64,000 nt of DNA, from positions 1-64,000 of the forward strand of contig NZ_QOIO01000011.1 of the NCBI RefSeq assembly GCF_003332305.1, given 5' to 3'. How positions within the stretch are numbered: the stretch's first letter is position 1; each line of letters opens with the position of its first letter. The notes beneath the pieces were generated by a model that was not told where the DNA came from, ran no database searches, and saw nothing but the letters and a program-made list of their open reading frames with translations. A program made the position numbers and the translations under genes. Source of the stretch: Microvirga aerophila. Its GTDB lineage: Bacteria > Pseudomonadota > Alphaproteobacteria > Rhizobiales > Beijerinckiaceae. Positions 16,058-24,037 of the stretch are shown here, in pieces.

Positions 16058-17487
16058 GCGGTTCGTCCTTTGCGTTCGCGCTGCCAACGGGCCTGGAAGG
16101 TCTCGCCCTGCGGAGCCGGAAAGTCACGGTACTTCGTCCAACCCTTGGCCATGGGCAGCCATTTGAACCGGCCTTTGCTGCGTCCCACGAAGCCGAGTGT
16201 CCCCATGGCAATGCGTGTCGCGAAGCGGTAGAGGGCGGGACGCTTGGCGAAGTAGCCCCAGAGTTTCACACTGGAGCGCACCGTGGCGGGCATCAGGTGC
16301 CGCTCGAACTCCCGCTCGCGCCAGTGACGCATGAGCTTGGGCAACGGAATGCGAACAGGACATACGCTCTCGCAGCGCCCGCAGAAGGTGGATGCGTTGG
16401 GCAGGTGGCCGGCCTTGTCGACGCCGATCAGGCTTGGGGTCAGCACCGCCCCCATGGGACCCGGGTAGACCCAGCCGTAAGCGTGGCCCCCGACCGCGTG
16501 ATAGACCGGGCAGTGGTTCATGCAGGCGCCGCAGCGGATGCAGCGCAGCATCTCCTCGAAGTTGGTACCCAGCATCGCCGAGCGGCCGTTGTCGAGGATA
16601 ACCACGTGGTAATTGTCGGGACCGTCCGCGTCTGTTGGGCGGCGCGGACCCGTCGAGAAGGTAGTGTAGGCCGAGAGCTCCTGGCCGGTCGCCGAGCGCG
16701 CGAGGACGCGCAGGAGCTGGCTCACATCCTCGAGGGTCGGAACGAGCTTCTCGATGGAAGCCAGCACGATATGGGTCTTGGGCAGGATCTGCGTGAGGTC
16801 GCCGTTGCCCTCGTTGGTGACGATGATCGAGGTGCCGGTCTCGGCCACGAGGAAGTTCGCGCCGGTGATGCCGACGTCTGCGGCGAGAAAGCGTTCGCGC
16901 AGAACGGCGCGCGCCTCGGTCAGGAGCTGCACCGGCTCGGATAGATCGCGCTTGGCGTCGAGGTGCTTGTGAACGCGTCGGAAATCCTGCTCCACCTGCG
17001 TGGCGTTCAGGTGCACCGCAGGCGCGATGATGTGGCTCGGCATCTCGTTGCGGAGCTGGATGATGTATTCGCCCAGATCGGTCTCGACGGGTCTGATGCC
17101 GTTCGCCTCGAGGTGGTGATTGATCCCGATTTCCTCGGAGATCATCGACTTGCCTTTGGTGACCGTGCGCGCGCCGGCGTCGCGGCAGATCCCCAGGATG
17201 ATGTCGCGCGCCTCTTCCGCGTTGCGGGCGAAGTGCACGTGTCCGCCGGAGGCCTTCACCTTGCTCTCGTAGGCTTCGAGATAAAGGTCCAGGTGCCGCA
17301 GGGTGTGGTTCTTGATGTCGCGCGCCGAGTCCCTCAGGGCCTCGAACTCCGGCAGCTTGTCGGCAGCCTTCTGGCGCTTGTCGATGAAGCCCTGCTTCAC
17401 ATTGCTCAGCGCCTTCTGGAGCTGCGCATCTCCGAGCGCGCGTGCGGCGTTCTTCTTGAACTGGGGAGAGGTGGTATGAACGGTCAT
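16054..17487 (-). CDS. lutB: Lactate utilization iron-sulfur protein B
   Basis: This 477-residue LutB/YkgF-type subunit has an N-terminal LUD domain (about 60-290, with VTKGKSMISEEIGINHHLE and VAETGTSIIVTNEGNGD). Two [4Fe-4S] motifs follow, CIRCGACMNHCPVY at about 316 and CGRCESVCPV at about 369, and then the basic C-terminal tail. It passes electrons from lactate oxidation within LutABC. The start ATG 17487 has AGAGGT upstream and overlaps the stop of the membrane-protein gene as ATGA. The longer frame to 17583 is rejected, because its extra residues have random composition. Confidence 0.95.
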   Translation of the reverse strand: MTVHTTSPQFKKNAARALGDAQLQKALSNVKQGFIDKRQKAADKLPEFEALRDSARDIKNHTLRHLDLYLEAYESKVKASGGHVHFARNAEEARDIILGICRDAGARTVTKGKSMISEEIGINHHLEANGIRPVETDLGEYIIQLRNEMPSHIIAPAVHLNATQVEQDFRRVHKHLDAKRDLSEPVQLLTEARAVLRERFLAADVGITGANFLVAETGTSIIVTNEGNGDLTQILPKTHIVLASIEKLVPTLEDVSQLLRVLARSATGQELSAYTTFSTGPRRPTDADGPDNYHVVILDNGRSAMLGTNFEEMLRCIRCGACMNHCPVYHAVGGHAYGWVYPGPMGAVLTPSLIGVDKAGHLPNASTFCGRCESVCPVRIPLPKLMRHWREREFERHLMPATVRSSVKLWGYFAKRPALYRFATRIAMGTLGFVGRSKGRFKWLPMAKGWTKYRDFPAPQGETFQARWQRERKGRTA

Positions 17488-18014
17488 TGGACCTCTTTCT
17501 GTCCGCCGCGAAGCCATGCGGCATAGGGCGGGTGCTTGTCCTTCATGTCGTCGTACAGCCAGACCATCCGGTCGCAGAACCACATTTTAGCAAACCATGC
17601 GGTCAAGCCTCCGGAGATAGCCATGAGAAGATCGTTCAGAATTGCGCCTGCGAGGGCCAGAGCAAAGCCCGCCGCCGAGACGCTCGTGAGGATGTTGGCC
17701 ACTCGCACATGATGCGCCGGGATCGGCACCTGCGCTCGGTTGAGCCAGACGCGCTCGCCGAAAGTGGCCTTGGCGCTCCATGTATCCGTCCTGGCCGGCG
17801 CGCGAAACACACGGGGGTTGAGCCAGAGCCACAGGATCACGAGGCCGATGGGCACCAGCGCCCACACCCTAAGCCATGTGTGGCTCCAGATCGCCCCGAG
17901 GAGCAACGGCAGGGAGGCTATCCTCGTCCACACGCTCCAGGGGCTGGCGTGACGCTCCCAAGTGCGTTCGTCCATGTGGAACAGCCGCTCGGCCATGTGT
18001 CCGTAATCTCTCAT
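17484..18014 (-). CDS. Conserved membrane protein inside the lut operon (DUF6653-like)
   Basis: This 176-residue protein has about four membrane-spanning segments: LPLLLGAIWSHTWLRVWALV, then PIGLVILWLW, and later ILTSVSAAGFALALAGAILN with LLMAISGGLTAWFAKMWF. Basic loops and a hydrophilic start (RLFHMDERTWERHASPWSVW) lie around them. It resembles a family of small membrane proteins known only as a domain of unknown function. It overlaps lutA (stop) and lutB (start) by ATGA junctions on both sides, so it is tightly bound to lactate oxidation. A role in lactate uptake, membrane docking of LutABC or quinone contact is inference. Confidence 0.75.
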   Translation of the reverse strand: MRDYGHMAERLFHMDERTWERHASPWSVWTRIASLPLLLGAIWSHTWLRVWALVPIGLVILWLWLNPRVFRAPARTDTWSAKATFGERVWLNRAQVPIPAHHVRVANILTSVSAAGFALALAGAILNDLLMAISGGLTAWFAKMWFCDRMVWLYDDMKDKHPPYAAWLRGGQKEVQ

Positions 18015-18814
18015 GCGGAGCGAGGATCCTTCGCGGCTCCGATGGCTGGCTCATCGGTCATGCCGGCCAGGACTTCGGCTACGTGACGAACCTCGATGGT
18101 TCTGCCGTCGCGGGACAGCTTGCCGGCCATGTTCATGAGACATCCGAGATCGCCCGCCAGCAGGACCGGAGCGCCGGTCTCGGTCACGTGCTTGGCCTTG
18201 GCATTGACGATCGCGCCCGAGATGTCACTGTATTTCACCGCGAAGGTGCCGCCGAAGCCGCAACAGACGTCGCTTTCGTTCAGCTCCACCAGGGTCACCC
18301 CTTCCATGCTGGCCAAAAGGCTGCGCGGCTGCGTCCTCACGCCGAGTTCGCGGAGGCCGGAGCATGAGTCGTGATAGGTGACGGTACCGCTGAAGGCCGC
18401 GTCGACCCGCGTGACGCCCATCACGTCGACCAGGAAGCTCGTCAGTTCGTAGGTCTTCGCCGCCAGGGCGTTCGCCCTGGGCAGCCAATTCGGATCGTCG
18501 TCGAAGAGCTCCGGGTAATGCGCCCGGATCATCCCGGCGCATGAACCCGAGGGCGCGACCACGTAGTCGAACTCCTCAAAGGCTGCGATCGTCCTCTCAG
18601 CCAGATCGCGTGCAGTACCCCGGTCGCCGGAATTGAAGCCTGGCTGGCCGCAGCAGGTCTGCACCGGCGCGTGGACGGCGCAGCCGGCATCCTCCAGGAG
18701 CTTCACGGCCGCAAAGCCCACGGAAGGGCGCATCAGGTCCACGAGGCAGGTGACGAACAGGCCGATACGGGGTTTCGTTCGCCGCTCGTCGCCCGGGGAG
18801 GCGAGAACGCTCAT
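18011..18814 (-). CDS. lutA: Lactate utilization protein A
   Basis: This 267-residue (Fe-S)-binding protein has two CCG domains: APVQTCCGQPGFNSGDR near residue 55 and ESDVCCGFGGTFAVKYSDIS near 190. Related Cys-rich stretches (APSGSCAGM, HDSCSGL, GDLGCLMNMAG) complete the ligand set of the GlpC/HdrB/LutA family. It is the cluster-carrying partner of LutB. The start 18814 (MSVLASPGDERRTKPRIGL) makes an ATGA overlap with the cytochrome c stop. The longer open frame up to 19225 is only the shadow of the cytochrome gene. Confidence 0.93.
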   Translation of the reverse strand: MSVLASPGDERRTKPRIGLFVTCLVDLMRPSVGFAAVKLLEDAGCAVHAPVQTCCGQPGFNSGDRGTARDLAERTIAAFEEFDYVVAPSGSCAGMIRAHYPELFDDDPNWLPRANALAAKTYELTSFLVDVMGVTRVDAAFSGTVTYHDSCSGLRELGVRTQPRSLLASMEGVTLVELNESDVCCGFGGTFAVKYSDISGAIVNAKAKHVTETGAPVLLAGDLGCLMNMAGKLSRDGRTIEVRHVAEVLAGMTDEPAIGAAKDPRSA

Positions 18815-19200
18815 GGGGTCGCCTTCTTGCCGGTGGCGTCGAACTGCTTGAGATACGCGATGAGGTCGTTGATGCGCTGCTCGTCCTTCAAGCCTGCATA
18901 CACCATCTTGGTGCCGGGGATCTTGGCGCGGGGGTTCTGGATGTATTCCCGGAAGACTGCCTCGTCCCAGGTGATTCCGGAATTCTTGTTGGCGGGCGAG
19001 TAGTTGTAGCCCTCTACCGAACCGGAATGGCGGCCGAATAGCCCATTGAGCACCGGACCCACGGCGTTCTTCGCGTTCTCGCCGACCTGATGGCAGGCCC
19101 TGCATTGGGTAAATACCTTCTCGCCGGCGGCCGCGTCCTGAGCCTGGGCGGAGCCGAGCCCGGAAAGCAGCAGAGCGGCAGAGAGAACGAGCATACGCAT
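18811..19200 (-). CDS. Periplasmic class I cytochrome c (c2/c550-like)
   Basis: This 129-residue protein has a signal peptide (MRMLVLSAALLLSGLGSAQA, cut after AQA), the haem motif CRACH and the distal Met ligand in IPGTKMVYAGLKDEQRINDL. Its size and the NAVGPVLNGLFGR segment match the c2/c550 type that carries electrons to terminal oxidases or from dehydrogenases. The start at 19200 has AGGAGA upstream. It is the first gene of the lut operon and overlaps lutA by ATGA. It may therefore be a dedicated electron acceptor for hydroxy-acid oxidation, which is unusual for LutABC and is inference. Confidence 0.92.
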   Translation of the reverse strand: MRMLVLSAALLLSGLGSAQAQDAAAGEKVFTQCRACHQVGENAKNAVGPVLNGLFGRHSGSVEGYNYSPANKNSGITWDEAVFREYIQNPRAKIPGTKMVYAGLKDEQRINDLIAYLKQFDATGKKATP

Positions 19201-19236
19201 CAAAGAATCTCCTGTGGGTGCACACGTCAACTTAGA

Positions 19237-19263
19237 GGGATTCCACATTATTGGAAAAATCCC
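19237..19263. promoter_or_regulatory. Nested dyad in the divergent lut/glc promoter region
   Basis: In the 135-bp space between the cytochrome c and glcD starts, GGGATT (19237-19242) pairs with AATCCC (19258-19263). Inside them TTCCA pairs with TGGAA around CATTAT. The arms are out of register by about three bases. It could be the site of a shared regulator of both operons; no regulator gene is adjacent. Confidence 0.4.
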
Positions 19264-19335
19264 CGAAGAGCAGCTACCTTCTCTGTTAAGACGGGTTGCG
19301 GCTAAGAAGCCCATGATCCGCCAGGGAGAGACGTC

Positions 19336-20769
19336 ATGTCGATCGCATTTCCGAAGCCCGACGAGGCCATTCTGTCGCGCCGGAAGGACATTATCGGAGG
19401 ATTGGGGCGAATCGTTGCGCCGGAGGCCCTGATCGTGTCCGAGGATGAGCGCCGGGCTTTCGAGACCGATGGCCTGACGGCTTATCGCCAGATGCCGCTC
19501 GCGGTGGTGCTGCCGTCCTCCACCGAGGAGATCTCGGCGATCATGCGCTTCTGCCAGGAGAACGGCGTCAAGGTGGTGCCCCGCGGGGCCGGCACTTCAC
19601 TCTGCGGCGGCGCGATTCCGCAGGCCGACGCCATCGTGCTGGGCGTCTCAAAGATGAATCGGGTCCTGGATGTGGACTTCCAGAACCGCATCGCCCGCGT
19701 CGAGACCGGCATTACCAATCTCGGCATCAGCCAGGCGGTCGCCCATGAAGGGTTCTTCTATGCTCCCGATCCATCGAGCCAGCTCGCCTGCACGATCGCC
19801 GGCAACATCGCGATGAATTCCGGCGGCGCCCATTGCCTGAAATACGGGGTGACCACCAACAATCTGCTCGGCGTTACCCTGGTGCAGATTGACGGCACCG
19901 TGGTGCAGATCGGGGGCGAGCACTTGGACAGCGCAGGCTATGATCTCCTGGGCCTGATCACCGGCTCGGAAGGCCAGCTCGGCGTGGTCACGGAGGCCGT
20001 CGTGCGGATCCTGCGCGCCGCCGAAGGGGCGCGGCCGGCGCTCTTCGGGTTCGAGCGGGTGGAGGATGCGGGCGCCTGCACGGCGGCCATCATCGCGGCG
20101 GGCATCATCCCGGTCGCTCTCGAATACATGGACAAACCCGCGATCCAAATCTGCGAGGCCTTCGCCCATGCGGGCTACCCGCTCGACGTAGAGGCCATGC
20201 TGATCGTCGAGGTGGAGGGCTCGGACCAGGAGATCGACGACATGCTCCGGAGGATCGTCGCCATCGCCGAGCCGTTCCGGCCAAAGACCATCAAGGTCTC
20301 GCAATCGGAGGCCGAGAGCGCGGCGATCTGGAAAGGACGCAAATCCGCCTTCGGAGCGACAGGGCGCGTGGCCGACTACATCTGCATGGACGGCACGATC
20401 CCAACCGGGCAGCTGCCCTACGTGCTCCGGCGCATCGACGAGATCACGAAATCCTACGGGCTTGGCGTCGCGAACGTCTTTCATGCGGGCGACGGCAATC
20501 TCCACCCGCTGGTCATGTTCAACATCAACAAGCCCGGCGAGATGGAAAAGGCCGAGGCGGTGGGCGAGGAAATTCTCAAGCTCTGCGTGGAGGTGGGCGG
20601 CTGCCTCACGGGAGAGCACGGTGTCGGCATCGAGAAGCGAGATCTCATGACCCATCAATTCTCCGCCACAGACCTGGCCCAGCAGATGCGGGTCCGAAGC
20701 GTGTTCGACCCCCTCTGGCTCCTCAACCCCGCCAAGGTGTTCCCCCTGGAAGGGAGGCTCGCCGCGTGA
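19336..20769 (+). CDS. glcD: Glycolate oxidase, FAD-linked subunit GlcD
   Basis: This 477-residue FAD-binding oxidoreductase has an N-terminal PCMH-type FAD domain (PLAVVLPSSTEEISAIMRFC, VVPRGAGTSLCGGAIP, GNIAMNSGGAHCLKYGVTTN, TGSEGQLGVVTEAVVRIL). Its C-terminal domain ends with NVFHAGDGNLHPLVMFN and GEHGVGIEKRDLM, typical of GlcD and D-lactate dehydrogenases. It oxidises glycolate, or D-lactate, to the keto acid. The start at 19336 has GGGAGAGA upstream. It overlaps glcE by ATGA-like GTGA (20766-20769), so the two are translationally coupled. It is divergent from the lut operon. Confidence 0.95.
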   Translation: MSIAFPKPDEAILSRRKDIIGGLGRIVAPEALIVSEDERRAFETDGLTAYRQMPLAVVLPSSTEEISAIMRFCQENGVKVVPRGAGTSLCGGAIPQADAIVLGVSKMNRVLDVDFQNRIARVETGITNLGISQAVAHEGFFYAPDPSSQLACTIAGNIAMNSGGAHCLKYGVTTNNLLGVTLVQIDGTVVQIGGEHLDSAGYDLLGLITGSEGQLGVVTEAVVRILRAAEGARPALFGFERVEDAGACTAAIIAAGIIPVALEYMDKPAIQICEAFAHAGYPLDVEAMLIVEVEGSDQEIDDMLRRIVAIAEPFRPKTIKVSQSEAESAAIWKGRKSAFGATGRVADYICMDGTIPTGQLPYVLRRIDEITKSYGLGVANVFHAGDGNLHPLVMFNINKPGEMEKAEAVGEEILKLCVEVGGCLTGEHGVGIEKRDLMTHQFSATDLAQQMRVRSVFDPLWLLNPAKVFPLEGRLAA

Positions 20770-21950
20770 CTGTCTATACTCCCGGCGACGAGCAGGAAGC
20801 ATCCCGGATCATCGGTGAAGCAGCCCAAAAAGGAACCAAGCTCCAAATCTTCGGACACAACACCAAGGCTGCCCTCGGACGGCCGGCCTCGGCGGACGCG
20901 GGGCTGTCCTCGGCCGAGTTGAAGGGCGTAACGCTCTATGAGCCTGCGGAGCTTGTCATTGCGGCCCGCAGCGGCACGCCCGTGTCCGAGGTGGTTCGAA
21001 CGCTTGCCGACAAGGGGCAGGAACTGCCCTTCGAGCCGATGGACTACCGTTCTGTCCTCGGCTCCCAGGGCGAGCCGACCATTGGAGCCGTTGCTGCCAT
21101 GAACATCTCAGGCCCCCGCCGGATCATGGCCGGAGCCGCGCGGGACAGTCTCATCGGGGTTCGCTTCGTCAACGGCAGGGGCGAGGTTGTGAAGTCGGGC
21201 GGCCGGGTGATGAAGAACGTCACCGGGCTCGACCTCGTGAAGCTCATGGCCGGGTCCTGGGGCACGCTCGGCTTTCTTACCGAGGTGACTTTCAAGGTGC
21301 TCCCAAAGCAGGAGCGGAGGTCGACCCTCCTGATCCGGGGCCTCGACGACAAGCGCGCCATCGAGGCGCTGTCCCAGGCCCTTGGGTCTCCCTACGACAT
21401 AACGGGCGCAGCGCATCTTCCGGGCCCGGATCGGCAGGGCGCCCACACTATCATTCGGCTGGAGGGTTTTTCAGTCTCGGTGGATTACCGCCTCGCCGAG
21501 GTGCGACGTCTCGTGAAGAAGCTGGGATCGACGGATATTCTCGAGGGACGGGGAGCAGACGCCCTCTGGCAGTCGGTGCGCGACGCAACGGTGTTCTCGG
21601 GTCTGAGCGACCGGGCGATCTGGCGCATCTCGACCGCGCCCATGAAGGGGCCCGATCTGGTCGCCCGCATCGCGCAGGGGGTCGAAGCCCAATGGTTCTA
21701 TGATTGGGGCGGCGGTCTTGTGTGGATCTCAACGCCCGCCGAGGGAGACGCCGGAGCCGCCGCTATTCGAGAGGCCACCAGGGCCCTGGGCGGCCACGCG
21801 ACCCTGGTGCGCGCGCCCGAGGCGCTTCGATCGAGCTTGGACGTGTTCGAGCCCCAAGCCGACCCCGTGATGGCTCTCACACGCGGCATCAAGGCGTCCT
21901 TCGATCCGTCCGGCATCCTCAACCCGGGCCGGATGTATGCGGGAATCTAG
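20766..21950 (+). CDS. glcE: Glycolate oxidase FAD-binding subunit GlcE
   Basis: This 394-residue protein starts at GTG 20766, overlapping the glcD stop. It has the shortened FAD-binding domain of GlcE: LVIAARSGTPVSEVVRTLAD, GAVAAMNISGPRRIMAGAAR and VKSGGRVMKNVTGLDLVKLM. Its end is typical, ASFDPSGILNPGRMY. GlcE forms the glycolate dehydrogenase complex with GlcD and GlcF. The DUF2585 gene begins at its stop codon. Confidence 0.94.
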   Translation: MTVYTPGDEQEASRIIGEAAQKGTKLQIFGHNTKAALGRPASADAGLSSAELKGVTLYEPAELVIAARSGTPVSEVVRTLADKGQELPFEPMDYRSVLGSQGEPTIGAVAAMNISGPRRIMAGAARDSLIGVRFVNGRGEVVKSGGRVMKNVTGLDLVKLMAGSWGTLGFLTEVTFKVLPKQERRSTLLIRGLDDKRAIEALSQALGSPYDITGAAHLPGPDRQGAHTIIRLEGFSVSVDYRLAEVRRLVKKLGSTDILEGRGADALWQSVRDATVFSGLSDRAIWRISTAPMKGPDLVARIAQGVEAQWFYDWGGGLVWISTPAEGDAGAAAIREATRALGGHATLVRAPEALRSSLDVFEPQADPVMALTRGIKASFDPSGILNPGRMYAGI

Positions 21951-21951
21951 G

Positions 21952-22569
21952 ATGACTGGAACCGCAGCCTTCTCAGGCAAAGCCGGCAAGTCAGGGAGCA
22001 CGAGCTTCCCGTTTTACATGAGCCTTTCGGTCTTTCTCGTGGCGATCACGGCCGCGATCCTGCTGGCCATGGGGCGGACGCCTATCTGCGAATGCGGCGT
22101 GGTCGAATTCTGGCACGGAACCGTCCGGGACTCCGGCAATTCCCAGCACCTGACGGATTGGTACACTCCCTCGCACATCATCCATGGCTTCCTGTTCTAT
22201 GGAGCGGCCTGGCTCATCGGCTGCATGAGGGGAAAGCCGTTGCCTGTCGGCGCCGCATTCCTTCTGGCGCTCGGAATCGAATGCGCCTGGGAGTTCCTGG
22301 AAAACACCGATACGGTGATCGAGCGGTACCGTGCGACGAATATCGCTCTGGACTATTATGGCGACAGTGTCGTCAACTCCGTCTCGGACATACTCGCCAT
22401 GGCCGCGGGTTTCTGGCTCGCTAAGGTCTGGCCCGTCTGGTTGACGGTCCTCGTCGCCGTGCTGATGGAAGCCATCGTGGGCTTCTGGATCCGCGACAAC
22501 CTCATCCTCAACATCATCATGCTGATCCATCCCTTCGAGGCCATCAATCAGTGGCAAACGGGGAGCTAA
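21952..22569 (+). CDS. DUF2585 (UPF0314) membrane protein between glcE and glcF
   Basis: This 205-residue protein has about five membrane segments (FYMSLSVFLVAITAAILLAM, IIHGFLFYGAAWLIGCM, AAFLLALGIECAWEFLEN, ILAMAAGFWLAKVWPVWLTV). Conserved polar motifs are WHGTVRDSGNSQHLTDWYTP, SHIIHGF and ECAWEFLENTD. The family occurs in alphaproteobacteria and has no proven role. The start ATG 21952 follows the glcE stop TAG by one base; an alternative ATG at 21937 would overlap glcE. Its place inside glcDEF, and the parallel unknown membrane protein inside the lut operon, suggest a membrane partner for the dehydrogenase. Confidence 0.88.
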   Translation: MTGTAAFSGKAGKSGSTSFPFYMSLSVFLVAITAAILLAMGRTPICECGVVEFWHGTVRDSGNSQHLTDWYTPSHIIHGFLFYGAAWLIGCMRGKPLPVGAAFLLALGIECAWEFLENTDTVIERYRATNIALDYYGDSVVNSVSDILAMAAGFWLAKVWPVWLTVLVAVLMEAIVGFWIRDNLILNIIMLIHPFEAINQWQTGS

Positions 22570-22579
22570 AGTCAAAGCC

Positions 22580-23935
22580 ATGCAAACCAACTTCACTCCC
22601 GATCAGCTGAAGGACCCGGCCATGGCCAGCTCGGAGCAGATCCTCCGAACCTGCGTCCATTGCGGCTTCTGCACCGCCACCTGCCCAACCTACCTGCTTC
22701 TCGGGGACGAGCTCGATTCCCCGCGCGGGCGCATCTATCTCATGAAGGACATGCTGGAGGGCGGAAAGCCCGCCACGCCGGAGGTGGTGAAGCACATCGA
22801 CCGCTGTCTCTCCTGCCTGTCCTGCATGACCACCTGTCCGTCAGGGGTGCACTACATGCATCTGGTCGATCATGCGCGCGCCTATATCGAGGAGACCTAT
22901 ACGAGGCCTTGGCACGACAGGCTCCTGCGATCGCTGCTCGCCCGGGTATTGCCCTATCCGAAACGCTTCAGGCTGGCGATCGGAGCCGCCATGCTGGCAA
23001 GACCTCTCGGGGGTCTGATCGGCGCGATGCCGCTGCTCGGCCGGCGGCTGCAGGCCATGATCGAGCTGGCGCCGGTCCGCATTCCGGCCCGGTCGCCCTT
23101 CGACAGCCCGGGCGTTTTCAAGACCGAGGGCGTGCGGCGGGGGCGGGTCGCGATCCTGTCCGGTTGCGCCCAGCCGGTTCTGAAGCCCGGCTTCAACGAG
23201 GCGGCCATCCGTCTTCTCAACCGCCATGGCATCGACGTGGTGCAGCCGAAAGGCGAGGGATGCTGCGGTGCGCTCGTCCACCATATGGGCCGGGACGAGG
23301 AAAGCCACGGCTTCGCCAAGCGCAACATCGACGCCTGGATCGCCGAGATGGACGGCGAGGGCCTGGACGCCATCGTCATCACCGCATCGGGCTGCGGCAC
23401 CACCATCAAGGATTACGGCTTCATGTTCCGCGAGGACCCGGCATACGCCGGGAAGGCCGCTCGGGTGTCCGAGATTGCCAAGGACATCACGGAGTACGTG
23501 TCGAGCCTCAAGCTGATGGACCCGGTGCGGGACCTCGATTTCGTGGTCGCGTATCACTCCGCCTGCTCCATGCAGCATGGCCAGCAGATCCGTACGGAAC
23601 CGAAGACGCTCCTCAAGCAGGCGGGCTTTACCGTGAAAGACGTGCCGGAAGGCCATATCTGCTGCGGTTCGGCCGGAACCTACAACCTGCTCCAGCCGGA
23701 GATCGCGGCCCAGCTCAGAGCCCGAAAGGTGGCCAACATCGAGCGCACGAAGCCTGACCTCATCGCGACCGGAAATATCGGCTGCATGACCCAGATCGGG
23801 AAAGGAACACCCGTTCCCATCGTCCATACGGTCGAGCTTCTCGATTGGGCGACTGGAGGCCCCATGCCCGAGACCCTGGAGCAGGCCGGGTTCCAGAAGC
23901 GCCTTGAGCAGCCCCTGCCCGAAGCGGCCGAGTAA
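22580..23935 (+). CDS. glcF: Glycolate oxidase iron-sulfur subunit GlcF
   Basis: This 451-residue protein has two N-terminal [4Fe-4S] motifs (CVHCGFCTATCPTY at residue 25 and CLSCLSCMTTCPSG at 76). Two CCG domains follow: KGEGCCGALVHHMG near 230 and GHICCGSAGTYNLL near 360. It transfers electrons from GlcDE flavins to the respiratory chain. It starts 10 nt after the DUF2585 stop. Length and motif order are normal for GlcF. Confidence 0.96.
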   Translation: MQTNFTPDQLKDPAMASSEQILRTCVHCGFCTATCPTYLLLGDELDSPRGRIYLMKDMLEGGKPATPEVVKHIDRCLSCLSCMTTCPSGVHYMHLVDHARAYIEETYTRPWHDRLLRSLLARVLPYPKRFRLAIGAAMLARPLGGLIGAMPLLGRRLQAMIELAPVRIPARSPFDSPGVFKTEGVRRGRVAILSGCAQPVLKPGFNEAAIRLLNRHGIDVVQPKGEGCCGALVHHMGRDEESHGFAKRNIDAWIAEMDGEGLDAIVITASGCGTTIKDYGFMFREDPAYAGKAARVSEIAKDITEYVSSLKLMDPVRDLDFVVAYHSACSMQHGQQIRTEPKTLLKQAGFTVKDVPEGHICCGSAGTYNLLQPEIAAQLRARKVANIERTKPDLIATGNIGCMTQIGKGTPVPIVHTVELLDWATGGPMPETLEQAGFQKRLEQPLPEAAE

Positions 23936-24037
23936 AGAATGTCACAGTGATGCGCAACGAAATTTTGTTTACCAGAGGGCATGCTGTCAGGTAAAAGAAC
24001 CTTACGTGTGTATTTCGTACCGTAAGGGAATGGCGTC

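Noticed and set aside
18815-19225. N-terminal extension of lutA to a 404-residue protein
   Set aside because: The extension is the out-of-frame shadow of the cytochrome c gene; the ATGA junction at 18811-18814 fixes the real start.
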